Positions 1-6,228 are shown, counted from the first letter of the stretch. The stretch: DNA of 8,773 nucleotides from Alphaproteobacteria bacterium (GCA_028693775.1 JAQUUS010000049.1:1-8773); one strand, 5' to 3'. A program made the numbers and translations. Notes: a model not told the origin generated them from the letters alone.

Positions 1-86
1 TCGCCGCTTTGTCGCGCAGTCTCGAAGATCCGCATGTGATCGGGGCTAATTCTGATTCGGGAGAGGGTGGATGGCGGCACAAATGA
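1..86 (+). CDS. tolQ: TolQ, C-terminal end only (partial, 5' part outside window)
   Basis: Reading from base 3, the frame encodes a short tail beginning A-A-L-S-R-S-L-E-D and ending at TGA 84-86. The LSRSLE stretch resembles the C-terminal ILSRQLD-type end of alphaproteobacterial TolQ, and the gene that follows is tolR, as in the usual tolQ-tolR order. TolQ is the MotA/ExbB-like inner-membrane subunit that, with TolR, uses the proton motive force to drive TolA. About 20 residues after the recognisable end form a Gly/Ser/Asp-rich tail that I cannot match. The frame overlaps the tolR start, so the two are probably translationally coupled. A second open frame (ending TAA 47-49) is possible but looks less like TolQ. 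Confidence 0.65.
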   Translation, partial: AALSRSLEDPHVIGANSDSGEGGWRHK

Positions 87-529
87 TGAATGCCGGGGGC
101 GGGGGCGGCCGTGGCCGCCGTCGTAGCGCCCGGCCCGTTTCGGACATCAACGTGACGCCGCTCGTCGACGTCATGCTGGTGCTTTTGATTGTGTTTATGG
201 TCACCGCTCCGATGATGACCGTTGCCGTTCCTGTCGATTTGCCGAAAACAAAAGCGAATACGGTCAGTCAGGACAAGGAGCCGCTTGTCGTCTCCATCAA
301 TGCCGAGGGCCTTATTTACATTCAGGACAGGACCGTTCGGTACGACGAGATGGTTCCCAAGCTCAAGGCCATTACCGGCGCCAATCCGTCCGCCCGCATT
401 TTCGTGCGCGGCGACCGCCGCATCGCTTATGGAAGGATCATGGAGGTTATGGGCGCCATCAGCGCCGCCGGATTTAACAAGGTCGCGCTTGTGGCTGAGC
501 TTCCCACCGGAAAAAGCAAGGCGCGGTAA
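71..529 (+). CDS. tolR: TolR, Tol-Pal system inner-membrane proton-channel subunit
   Basis: This 152-residue ExbD/TolR family protein has the usual family length. A basic, glycine-rich cytoplasmic N-terminus (residues 7-21) precedes the hallmark S-D-I-N-V-T-P-L-V-D-V-M-L-V-L-L segment (24-39). The single transmembrane helix spans about 31-50, and Asp33 matches the proton-relaying Asp of ExbD/TolR. A periplasmic domain (about 55-147) follows. TolR pairs with TolQ to couple proton flow to TolA movement during envelope constriction. A purine-rich Shine-Dalgarno (GGGAGAGG, 59-66) lies 4 nt before ATG 71, which is why I chose this start. The ATG at 83, which forms an ATGA overlap with the tolQ stop, would remove four residues and is a fair alternative. 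tolA begins 3 nt after the stop. Confidence 0.95.
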   Translation: MAAQMMNAGGGGGRGRRRSARPVSDINVTPLVDVMLVLLIVFMVTAPMMTVAVPVDLPKTKANTVSQDKEPLVVSINAEGLIYIQDRTVRYDEMVPKLKAITGANPSARIFVRGDRRIAYGRIMEVMGAISAAGFNKVALVAELPTGKSKAR

Positions 530-532
530 GCC

Positions 533-1402
533 ATGCGGTACGTTCCCACCGTCAACGATCATAATCTAAAAGGCGGCATGATTGTGTCGGTGGTTCTGCA
601 TGGCCTGATGTTTTTCTTTTTGCTGTTCGAGTTGCCAAAGATTGTGCCGCCTTTGCCTCCGCACCGCGGGCCCATTCCGTTCGACATCGTGACTATCGGC
701 GAAATTACGAATACGCGCATCGGCAGCGGCGAGCCCAAACCTTCGGCTCCGCCTGCCGTCGCGCCCGCTCCTGCTCCTGCGCCTGCGCCGCAGCCCAAGG
801 AAGCGGCTCCTCCGGAGCCTCCCCAGAAGATGGCGTCCAAGCAGGCTGCGGACGACGCCGAGGCTTTTGAGGCTCTGAAACCCAAGCCCAAGACAAAACC
901 AAAGCCTCCGGCTCCCAAGCCAGCCGCTCAGCCCGATTTGTTCGGCAGCGTTTTGCGCGACGTGGCCAAGATGAAGCCCACTCCGCGCGCGCCGAGCATT
1001 GACGGCGCCGCCGAAAAAGGCGCTTCGGGTGTGGGGGCGGCTGTTGGCGGGTCGGGGACTTCGGTCGGGTTCGGGCCGTCGCTTTCGTCGCGGCTTACGA
1101 TTACCGAGGAAGACGCTTTGCGCCGTCAGATCGAACAATGCTGGAATCCGCCTGTCGGCGCGCGCGACGCGGAGAATCTTATTGTCGAGGTCATCATCGA
1201 CGTCAATCCGGACCGCACGGTTTTGAATACCGATATTGTTGACAAGGGACGCTATGCACGCGATCCTTTCTTCCGCGCCGCCGCCGACGCGGCTGTGCGT
1301 GCCTTGCGCAATCCGCGGTGCACTCCGCTGGAGCTGGACCCGGAAAAGTACGAACAATGGAAACGTATCGATTTTACTTTTGATCCGAGGGACATGTTAT
1401 GA
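533..1402 (+). CDS. tolA: TolA, Tol-Pal system periplasm-spanning protein
   Basis: The 289-residue protein has TolA architecture. A short basic cytoplasmic start leads into one transmembrane helix (about 14-34), then a periplasmic linker rich in Pro, Ala and Lys (about 67-134), and a TonB/TolA-like C-terminal domain (about 185-289). The C-terminal part contains the I-E-Q-C-W-N-P-P and D-A-E-N-L-I-V-E-V signatures of alphaproteobacterial TolA. Cys203 and Cys263 could form the domain's disulfide. TolA links the TolQR motor to TolB/Pal at the outer membrane. The linker contains an Ala-Pro run (77-86) and a Lys-Pro run (116-130), so it is shorter and more extended than the long Ala/Lys-rich helix of E. 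coli TolA. The gene starts 3 nt after tolR and its stop overlaps the tolB start (ATGA). Confidence 0.92.
   Translation: MRYVPTVNDHNLKGGMIVSVVLHGLMFFFLLFELPKIVPPLPPHRGPIPFDIVTIGEITNTRIGSGEPKPSAPPAVAPAPAPAPAPQPKEAAPPEPPQKMASKQAADDAEAFEALKPKPKTKPKPPAPKPAAQPDLFGSVLRDVAKMKPTPRAPSIDGAAEKGASGVGAAVGGSGTSVGFGPSLSSRLTITEEDALRRQIEQCWNPPVGARDAENLIVEVIIDVNPDRTVLNTDIVDKGRYARDPFFRAAADAAVRALRNPRCTPLELDPEKYEQWKRIDFTFDPRDML
761..796 (+). repeat. Low-complexity Ala-Pro codon run in the tolA linker
   Basis: GCN-CCN codon pairs repeat here and encode the alternating Ala-Pro stretch of TolA (residues 77-88). A Lys-Pro codon run follows at about 878-925. Such runs give an extended, stiff periplasmic linker, as in TonB and many TolA proteins. 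They are also places where replication slippage could change linker length. This is part of the coding sequence, not a separate element. Confidence 0.6.
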
Positions 1403-2715
1403 TGAAAAAAGTTGTCGTTGCCATAGCCTTTTTCTTTCTTGCGGCTCTTTGCGGACCGGCGCATGCCGAGGTGAAGGTCGATATCACGCGCGGCGTCGTC
1501 GAGCCTATTCCCATCGCTATTCCTGCGTTCTTCGGCGCGACAGGCAGCGAGGCCCAGTACGGGCGCGACATTGCGAAGGTCGTTGCCAACGATCTCGTTC
1601 GCTCGGGATTGTTTTCGGCGGTCGATCCGCGCTCGTTCGTTCAGGAACCCAATTCGCTTCTCGTTCAGCCCCGGTTTGCCGATTGGCGCGTTTTGAACGC
1701 TCAGGGACTCGTTGTCGGCAAGATTGAGGCTCAGCCCGACGGGCGAATCAAGGTCGAGTTCCGCTTGTGGGACGTGTTCTCGGAACAGCAGATGACCGGG
1801 CTTTCGTATTTTTCCATTTCGACCAACTGGCGGCGCGTCGCGCACATTGTGGCCGACGCCATCTATAAGCGCATCACCGGCGAAAACGGCTATTTCGATA
1901 CGCGCGTCGTTTATATCGCGGAAACCGGGCCTCTCAACAAGCGCATCAAGCGCCTCGCCATCATGGATCAGGACGGCGAAAACAATCGCATTCTTTCGGA
2001 CGGCCGCGCGATGGTTTTGACGCCGCGCTTCTCGCCCACGATGCAGAAGATCACTTATATGGCCTATTACAACAACAGGCCGCGCGTTTATCTGTTCAAT
2101 ATCGATACGGGCGCGCAGACGGTTCTGGGCGATTTCGACCACATGACGTTTGCGCCGCGCTTTGCGCCGGACGGCAATCGCGTCGTGTTCGCGCTTTCGG
2201 AGGGCGGCGGCTCCAATATCTTTACGATGGATTTAAGGACACGCCGCATTCAGAAACTGACGCGCGGAACGTCGATCAGCTCGGCTCCGTGCTTCTCGCC
2301 CGACGGCAAGCACATCACTTACGAATCCGATCGCGGCGGCTCCCAGCAGCTTTATGTCATGGACGCCGACGGGTCGAACCAGCGCCGCATCAGTTTTGGC
2401 AACGGCAGGTACGGAACGCCCGTGTGGTCGCCGCGCGGCGATTTGATTTCTTATACCAAGATGCAGGGCGGGCGGTTCTATATCGGCGTCATGCGTCCCG
2501 ACGGCAGCGGCGAGCGCCAGCTTGTTGAGGCGTGGCATGCCGAAGGCCCGACGTGGGCGCCCAATGGCCGCGTTTTGATGTACTTCAAGGAAATCCCGTC
2601 GAGCCATGGATCGGTTCCGCATCTCTACTCTATCGATCTGACGGGGTATAACGAGCGCCAGATTTCGACGCCTACCGATGCGTCCGATCCGGCATGGTCG
2701 CCGTTGCTTCCCTAA
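1399..2715 (+). CDS. tolB: TolB, periplasmic beta-propeller of the Tol-Pal system
   Basis: The 438-residue protein has full TolB length. A Sec signal peptide has a basic M-M-K-K start, a hydrophobic core (5-18) and an A-H-A cleavage site after residue 23. The mature protein starts with the TolB N-terminal domain (V-K-V-D-I-T-R-G..., about 25-160). From about residue 208 come repeated PD40/WD40-like blades of the form [F/W]-[S/A]-P-[D/N/R]-G with I-[Y/F]-x-M-D: F-A-P-D-G, F-S-P-D-G-K, W-S-P-R-G-D, W-A-P-N-G and a terminal W-S-P. TolB shuttles between Pal and TolA C-terminal domain III in the periplasm. The start overlaps the tolA stop by 4 nt, and ATG 1402 is an alternative one codon later. 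The gene ends in a 4-nt tail-to-tail overlap with the DUF1491 gene, so pal is not downstream. Confidence 0.95.
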   Translation: MMKKVVVAIAFFFLAALCGPAHAEVKVDITRGVVEPIPIAIPAFFGATGSEAQYGRDIAKVVANDLVRSGLFSAVDPRSFVQEPNSLLVQPRFADWRVLNAQGLVVGKIEAQPDGRIKVEFRLWDVFSEQQMTGLSYFSISTNWRRVAHIVADAIYKRITGENGYFDTRVVYIAETGPLNKRIKRLAIMDQDGENNRILSDGRAMVLTPRFSPTMQKITYMAYYNNRPRVYLFNIDTGAQTVLGDFDHMTFAPRFAPDGNRVVFALSEGGGSNIFTMDLRTRRIQKLTRGTSISSAPCFSPDGKHITYESDRGGSQQLYVMDADGSNQRRISFGNGRYGTPVWSPRGDLISYTKMQGGRFYIGVMRPDGSGERQLVEAWHAEGPTWAPNGRVLMYFKEIPSSHGSVPHLYSIDLTGYNERQISTPTDASDPAWSPLLP

Positions 2716-3074
2716 AACGGGGCCGGGGGCGGCTCGTCCCCGGCGACTCTTCCCGGAAACCACAGGCGGCCTTTTTTATCTTCGATTTCGACGATCCAGA
2801 CATCGGGATCGATGCTCGCTTGCCGCGACAGGTAGGATTCGGCGGCCGCGTCCGTCATCGGGTCGGTTGCCGTTGCGGGCATCCAGATGCGCCCGCTCTC
2901 CGCGCGCGCTTCGACAAGCACGCGCGCCGTTCCGTTCAGAAGGTTGATCTTTAGAATGACCGTTCCGCTTGTGGGGTCGCCACGGTGCACAATTGTGACA
3001 GGAACGCCTTCGCGCCCGGCTGTGCGGATTTGCGCCTTCACGAAAAGCTCGGTCGCGGGCCGGATTTCAGACAT
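2712..3074 (-). CDS. DUF1491 family protein (function unknown)
   Basis: This 120-residue protein resembles the alphaproteobacterial DUF1491 family. The N-terminal half begins with an L-F-V-K-A-Q-I-R-type strand (10-17), then H-R-G-D-P-T-S-G-T-V-I-L-K-I (30-43). The C-terminal half has the family's Y-L-x-R-Q-x-x-x-D-P-D-V-W-I-V-E-I-E segment (81-98). It shows no signal peptide, membrane segment or recognisable catalytic motif, so it is probably a small cytosolic protein. No biochemical role is known to me. Its ATG lies 8 nt inside the end of the upstream glycosyltransferase gene, so it is probably translated by coupling from the same mRNA. Its stop overlaps the tolB stop by 4 nt in convergent orientation. 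Confidence 0.8.
   Translation of the reverse strand: MSEIRPATELFVKAQIRTAGREGVPVTIVHRGDPTSGTVILKINLLNGTARVLVEARAESGRIWMPATATDPMTDAAAESYLSRQASIDPDVWIVEIEDKKGRLWFPGRVAGDEPPPAPF
2722..2744 (+). terminator. GC-rich hairpin just after tolB (possible terminator, no U-tract)
   Basis: GCCGGGG (2722-2728) and CCCCGGC (2738-2744) form a perfect 7-bp stem with a 9-nt loop, starting 7 nt after the tolB stop. No T-run follows, so it is not a canonical intrinsic terminator. It also lies inside the C-terminal codons of the opposing DUF1491 gene. It could stabilise the 3' end of tolB mRNA or act with Rho, but it may simply reflect local GC richness. Confidence 0.3.
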
Positions 3075-4023
3075 GGGTTCCGCTGTCCTGAGCCGGGTCG
3101 AAGCCGACGCGCTCGGAGACGAAATACAGCGGACGCGCTTTCACTTCCGTGAAGATGCGGGCCATGTATTCGCCCATGATGCCGAGGCTCAGGAGTTGCA
3201 GGCCGCCCAGAAACAGGATGCCGACCATTGTGGATGCATAGCCGGGGACGTCGACGCCGTAGATGAGCGTGTCGACGATCAGGCAAAGCGCGTAGAGAAG
3301 CGCGCCGAGCGAAACGAGGACGCCGCACCATGTCCAAATGCGCAACGGCAGCGTGCTGAAGGCCGAGAGGCCGTCGAAGGCAAAGCGCAGGAGGCGGAAG
3401 AAGCTCCAGTTCGATTGGCCGCTGTCGCGCGCGCCGACGTCGAACGGGACGGTTGCGCGCCGGAAGCCGACCCATGAGGTCAGGCCTTTCATGAAGCGGT
3501 TGCGCTCGGGCAGGGCGTTGACGGCGTCAATCGCCTTGCGGCTCAGGAGGCAAAAATCGCCCGCGCCTTCGGGCATCTGGATGTCGGCGATCTTGCGAAA
3601 CACGGCGTAGAATGCGCGCGAGAAGACGCGGCGCAGTGCGCTGTCGGTTTTGCGATTCCGCCGCGTCGCGTACACGACGTCGAAGCCTTCGCGCCATTTG
3701 GCGATGAGGTCGGGGATCGTTTCGGGCGGGTGCTGGAGGTCGCTGTCCATCGTTATGGCGACGTCGCCCGAGGCCATGCGCAGGCCGCAGGTCAGCGCGA
3801 TTTCTTTTCCGAAATTGCGCGCAAAGCGCACGATCTTCAGCCGCCGGTCGAACCGGCGCTCGTGGACCAGCGCCTCGAATGTGTTGTCGGTGCTGCCGTC
3901 GTCGATGCAGATGATTTCGTAGGAGAGATCCAGTTGTCCCAGAGCCGGGTATAGCCGTTCCATTAAATGGCGGATCCCGGAGTGCTCGTTATGAAAGGGA
4001 AGGATGACGGAGAGATGCGGCAT
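3067..4023 (-). CDS. Family 2 membrane glycosyltransferase, GtrB/DPM1-like (polyprenyl-phosphate sugar transferase)
   Basis: The 318-residue protein has the layout of GtrB/YfdH/ArnC-type enzymes, which transfer a sugar from a nucleotide donor to polyprenyl phosphate at the inner membrane. The GT-A domain (about 1-225) starts S-V-I-L-P-F-H-N-E and contains the nucleotide-binding D-D-G-S (41-44) and the metal-binding D-S-D-L-Q-H-P (93-99). It also has the G-D-F-C-L-L-S-R-K segment and the E-R-x-R-F-x-K-G-L-x-x-W-x-G-F block typical of this subfamily. Two transmembrane helices follow (about 232-253 and 266-290), then the amphipathic I-M-G-E-Y-M-A-R-I-F-x-E-V-K-x-R-P-L-Y end. All expected motifs are intact, so it is probably active; the sugar cannot be told from sequence. 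No clear Shine-Dalgarno precedes ATG 4023. The DUF1491 gene overlaps its 3' end by 8 nt. No GtrA-type flippase lies nearby. Confidence 0.88.
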   Translation of the reverse strand: MPHLSVILPFHNEHSGIRHLMERLYPALGQLDLSYEIICIDDGSTDNTFEALVHERRFDRRLKIVRFARNFGKEIALTCGLRMASGDVAITMDSDLQHPPETIPDLIAKWREGFDVVYATRRNRKTDSALRRVFSRAFYAVFRKIADIQMPEGAGDFCLLSRKAIDAVNALPERNRFMKGLTSWVGFRRATVPFDVGARDSGQSNWSFFRLLRFAFDGLSAFSTLPLRIWTWCGVLVSLGALLYALCLIVDTLIYGVDVPGYASTMVGILFLGGLQLLSLGIMGEYMARIFTEVKARPLYFVSERVGFDPAQDSGTHV

Positions 4024-4080
4024 TGGAAAGGAATGGGGAATCGGCGTTCAATTTCGAATCTAGCGTACATTGATGCGGCA

Positions 4081-4119
4081 GAGAAAGAAAAGATTTCCTT
4101 CCGGCGCTGCGGCCGCCGA
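4081..4119 (-). terminator. Possible weak intrinsic terminator after rpsU
   Basis: Read on the - strand, 4119-4101 folds as CGGCG - 7-nt loop - CGCCG, extended by a T-G wobble, 14 nt after the rpsU stop. A T-rich stretch (ATCTTTTCTTTCTC) follows but begins about 7 nt after the stem, so termination may be partial. That would leave some read-through into the glycosyltransferase gene, whose start is at 4023. Confidence 0.35.
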
Positions 4120-4132
4120 TTCCCGGATGACT

Positions 4133-4336
4133 TTAGAACCCTTCGCGTTCCTTGCGCTTGCGTTCGACCTTGCGCTGACGGCGAATCGATTCGGACTTCT
4201 CACGCGCCTTGCGTTCCGAAGGCTTCTCATAATTGCGGCGCAGTTTCATCTCGCGAAACACGCCTTCGCGTTGCAGCTTTTTCTTGAGCGCACGAAGCGC
4301 CTGGTCGACATTGTTGTCACGGACGAGAACTTGCAC
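4133..4336 (-). CDS. rpsU: 30S ribosomal protein bS21
   Basis: The 67-residue, strongly basic protein matches bS21. It opens Q-V-L-V-R-D-N-N-V-D-Q-A-L-R-A-L-K-K-K-L and continues with F-R-E-M-K-L-R-R-N-Y-E-K-P-S-E-R-K-A-R-E-K, then a charged helical tail ending R-K-x-R-E-G-F. bS21 binds the 30S platform near the anti-Shine-Dalgarno region and helps initiation. The start is GTG at 4336. It is supported by a strong Shine-Dalgarno (GAGGAGGG on the - strand, about 4351-4344) with 7-nt spacing and by family alignment; no in-frame ATG lies nearby upstream. It is transcribed away from the ABC genes. A weak hairpin follows it before the glycosyltransferase gene. Confidence 0.95.
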   Translation of the reverse strand: MQVLVRDNNVDQALRALKKKLQREGVFREMKLRRNYEKPSERKAREKSESIRRQRKVERKRKEREGF

Positions 4337-4451
4337 GAAGGATCCCTCCTCAGGGAATTAAAGTTGTCAGGTAAACAAAAACCATTCCGGCAGCCATACA
4401 AAAACGGCCAGAGGGAGACGCAATAACATAATCAATAAGTTAGAGCAATGA

Positions 4452-4457
4452 ATTATA
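4452..4457 (-). promoter_or_regulatory. Possible -10 box of an rpsU promoter
   Basis: The - strand reads TATAAT at 4457-4452, a perfect match to the sigma-70 -10 consensus, about 115 nt upstream of the rpsU GTG. The hexamer 17 nt further upstream (ACAGGG) does not resemble TTGACA, so the assignment rests on the -10 box alone. If it is used, rpsU has a 5' leader of roughly 105-110 nt. Confidence 0.3.
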
Positions 4458-4458
4458 T

Positions 4459-4475
4459 GCTTCCGCTGCGGAGGC
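4459..4475 (+). other. Short hairpin in the rpsU/ABC intergenic region
   Basis: GCTTCCG (4459-4465) pairs with CGGAGGC (4469-4475) with one G-T wobble around a 3-nt loop. On the + strand CCTGTTTTG follows, giving it a loosely terminator-like look. No + strand gene ends just upstream, so a terminator role is not supported. It overlaps the spacer of the putative rpsU promoter. Confidence 0.3.
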
Positions 4476-4479
4476 CCTG

Positions 4480-4505
4480 TTTTGCAAAAATACAAGATAT
4501 TGCAA
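4480..4505. promoter_or_regulatory. Paired TTGCAA palindromes, possible operator
   Basis: TTTTGCAAAA at 4480-4489 is a perfect 10-bp palindrome. A second palindromic TTGCAA lies at 4500-4505, centre to centre 18 nt away, close to two helical turns. Spaced palindromes of this sort can bind dimeric regulators. They lie between the rpsU and ABC genes, so either could be the target. I do not recognise a named regulator's site. Confidence 0.25.
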
Positions 4506-4636
4506 CGGGTTGTGTCGTTAAGCCCTCAAAGAAAGCTGGAATTCGGTCGGGAAAACGCCTACAAAGCCGTCTCTGACGAAATCACACCTGCGTTTCCGGC
4601 CGGTTTTGGAAACGCGAAAAAAGAAATGCACAAGCC

Positions 4637-5368
4637 ATGAGCGCCGACGATTGGGCCATACGAACCACCGATTTGAGGAAGCTCTTTGACAACACCGTTG
4701 CCGTCAAGGGACTCTCTCTTTCGGTTGCGCGCGGAAGCGTGACGGCGCTTCTGGGCGGAAATGGCGCGGGAAAATCCACGACCATGGGCATGCTGCTCGG
4801 CCTTCTTGAGCCGACGTCGGGGCATATCGAGATTTTCGGATGCGATCTTTTGGCCCGGCGGTCCGATGTCGCACGGGTCGTCAATTTTTCTTCGCCTTAT
4901 GTCGATTTGCCGAACAGGCTCACGGTCAGGCAAAATCTGGCCGTTTACGGCATGCTTTATGGCGTGCCGGATTTGACCGGCCGAATCGCCGAGCTTGCGG
5001 CACGGTTGCAGATCGGGGATTTGCTCGACCGGCGCCATGGGACGCTTTCGGCGGGGCAGCGGACCCGGGCATCGCTCGCCAAGTCTTTGCTCAACAAGCC
5101 CAAGCTTCTTTTGCTCGATGAGCCTACCGCGTCGCTCGATCCGGATACCGCCGATTGGGTTCGCACGCTGCTCATGACTTATAAAACAGAGGAAAACGCG
5201 ACCATCTTTATGGCTTCGCACAACATGTTCGAGGTCGAACGCATGTGCGACGACGTTATTGTCATGAAACGCGGCTCGGTCGTCGCACACGGGACGCCGC
5301 AGGATTTGCTGGACCGTTTCGAACGAGACAATCTGGAAGAGGTGTTCCTTGACATCGCCCGTAATTGA
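4637..5368 (+). CDS. ABC transporter ATP-binding protein (ABC-2 type exporter)
   Basis: This 243-residue protein is one nucleotide-binding domain of usual length. It has Walker A G-G-N-G-A-G-K-S-T (40-48), signature L-S-A-G-Q (137-141), Walker B L-L-L-L-D-E (157-162), D-loop S-L-D (166-168) and switch His195 in A-S-H-N-M. It should hydrolyse ATP on the cytoplasmic face and drive the permease encoded next. Where most family members carry the Q-loop glutamine, this one reads N-F-S-S-P-Y-V-D-L-P (83-92) with Ser. The signature has Ala for the second Gly. I think both changes recur in one subgroup of ABC-2 ATPases, so loss of activity is not implied. The substrate is unknown. The Shine-Dalgarno is weak, and a four-codon frame (4626-4640) overlaps the start. 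Confidence 0.9.
   Translation: MSADDWAIRTTDLRKLFDNTVAVKGLSLSVARGSVTALLGGNGAGKSTTMGMLLGLLEPTSGHIEIFGCDLLARRSDVARVVNFSSPYVDLPNRLTVRQNLAVYGMLYGVPDLTGRIAELAARLQIGDLLDRRHGTLSAGQRTRASLAKSLLNKPKLLLLDEPTASLDPDTADWVRTLLMTYKTEENATIFMASHNMFEVERMCDDVIVMKRGSVVAHGTPQDLLDRFERDNLEEVFLDIARN
5335..5342 (+). promoter_or_regulatory. Shine-Dalgarno that decides the TTG start of the ABC permease
   Basis: GGAAGAGG ends 6 nt before TTG 5349, inside the last codons of the ATPase gene. Good spacing and strength favour this TTG over later in-frame GTG or ATG codons, which would remove 19 or more N-terminal residues. Confidence 0.6.
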
Positions 5369-6182
5369 ATCCGAAGCCGGGAGCTTTTTCCCCTCGTGGA
5401 ACCGCGTGTGCGGCCTCGCGCTTCGCCATGTCTATCTTTATATGGGGTCCTGGCCGCGCCTCGTTGAGATGATGTATTGGCCCATTCTCAATATCGCCAT
5501 GTTCGGCTTTATCAGCCTTGCCATTGTCAAGCGCTTCGGGCAGGTCGATGTTGTGACCGATACTTATTTGGGCGGCTTGCTTCTCGGCGAAATTCTTACC
5601 CGCGTTCAGATTGCCATGCTGATTTTTTTTATGGAAGAAATCTGGTCGCGCAATCTTGGCCACCTTTTTGCAAGCCCGCTTCGCTTGCGCGACTATATCG
5701 GCGGCGTTTTCGCTTTCTCCGCGTTCAGGTGCTTCATTTCGGTCGCGCCTGCGTTTGCGGTCGCTTATTTTCTGTTCGATTTTTCCATCCTCAAGTTCGG
5801 CTGGATTTTGCCCGTCTATCTCGCGCTGCTGTGCTTCAACGGCTGGTGCTTCGGGACTTTTATCGTGTCTCTTTTGCTCAGATTCGGCCTTGCCGCAGAG
5901 TGGCTCGGCTGGATGTGCTCGTGGCTTTTGATGCCCTTTATGGCTCCCTATTATCCCGTTTCGATCCTTCCGCAGAGCTTTCAATACGTTTCGTGGGCGC
6001 TTCCCGGAACCTACGTTTTCGAAAGCATGAAGTCCCAGGTCGAGACCGGCCGCTTCAGGGCCGACTATCTGGGCTTGGCTCTTGTGCTCAATCTGGCGTA
6101 TTTTGTCGTGGCGATGGTTGTCTTCAAGAGGTCTTTCAATTCTGCAAAAAGAACCGGGCGGCTTTTGCAGATGGGCGAGTAG
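5349..6182 (+). CDS. ABC-2 type transporter permease
   Basis: The 277-residue, very hydrophobic protein has about six transmembrane helices, the first near residues 42-60. E-E-I-W-S-R-N-L-G-H-L-F-A-S-P-L (96-111) is the coupling-helix region typical of ABC-2 permeases, and late in the protein there is a Y-P-V-S-I-L-P ... S-W-A-L-P-G-T-Y-V-F-E segment matching their usual P-x-x-x-L-P and P-x-T end motifs. It would form a dimeric channel with the ATPase and export an unidentified substrate, perhaps a lipid, glycan or drug. The start is TTG 5349, chosen from the Shine-Dalgarno at 5335-5342. It overlaps the ATPase stop (5366-5368) by 20 nt, so the two are coupled. Codon use matches its neighbours. 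Confidence 0.88.
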   Translation: MTSPVIESEAGSFFPSWNRVCGLALRHVYLYMGSWPRLVEMMYWPILNIAMFGFISLAIVKRFGQVDVVTDTYLGGLLLGEILTRVQIAMLIFFMEEIWSRNLGHLFASPLRLRDYIGGVFAFSAFRCFISVAPAFAVAYFLFDFSILKFGWILPVYLALLCFNGWCFGTFIVSLLLRFGLAAEWLGWMCSWLLMPFMAPYYPVSILPQSFQYVSWALPGTYVFESMKSQVETGRFRADYLGLALVLNLAYFVVAMVVFKRSFNSAKRTGRLLQMGE

Positions 6183-6228
6183 CCCGCTCCGGTAACGGGA
6201 AACCGAAACGAACGCGAAGGGGTTGTTC

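Larger units (their letters stand above)
4337..4636. other. Divergent intergenic region between rpsU and the ABC ATPase gene
   Basis: These 300 nt carry no gene I can support and are more AT-rich than the flanks. They must hold the promoter for rpsU (- strand) and probably one for the ABC exporter (+ strand). Visible elements are the rpsU Shine-Dalgarno at the left edge, a perfect TATAAT on the - strand at 4457-4452, a 7-bp hairpin at 4459-4475, and two TTGCAA palindromes at 4482-4487 and 4500-4505. A 42-codon frame from ATG 4446 has no Shine-Dalgarno or recognisable product. Confidence 0.6.

Noticed and set aside
1252..2142. 296-codon open frame on the - strand across tolA/tolB
   Set aside because: It is opposite two confident genes and has no recognisable domain.
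2887..3477. 196-codon + strand frame opposite the DUF1491 and glycosyltransferase genes
   Set aside because: Both genes on the - strand have clear family motifs; this frame has none and starts inside DUF1491.
4070..4426. 118-codon + strand frame across rpsU
   Set aside because: rpsU on the other strand is a confident bS21 with a strong Shine-Dalgarno; this frame has no recognisable product.
4446..4574. Small open frame (42 codons) in the rpsU/ABC intergenic region
   Set aside because: No Shine-Dalgarno and no recognisable product, and it crosses the hairpin and palindromes, so it is more likely chance.
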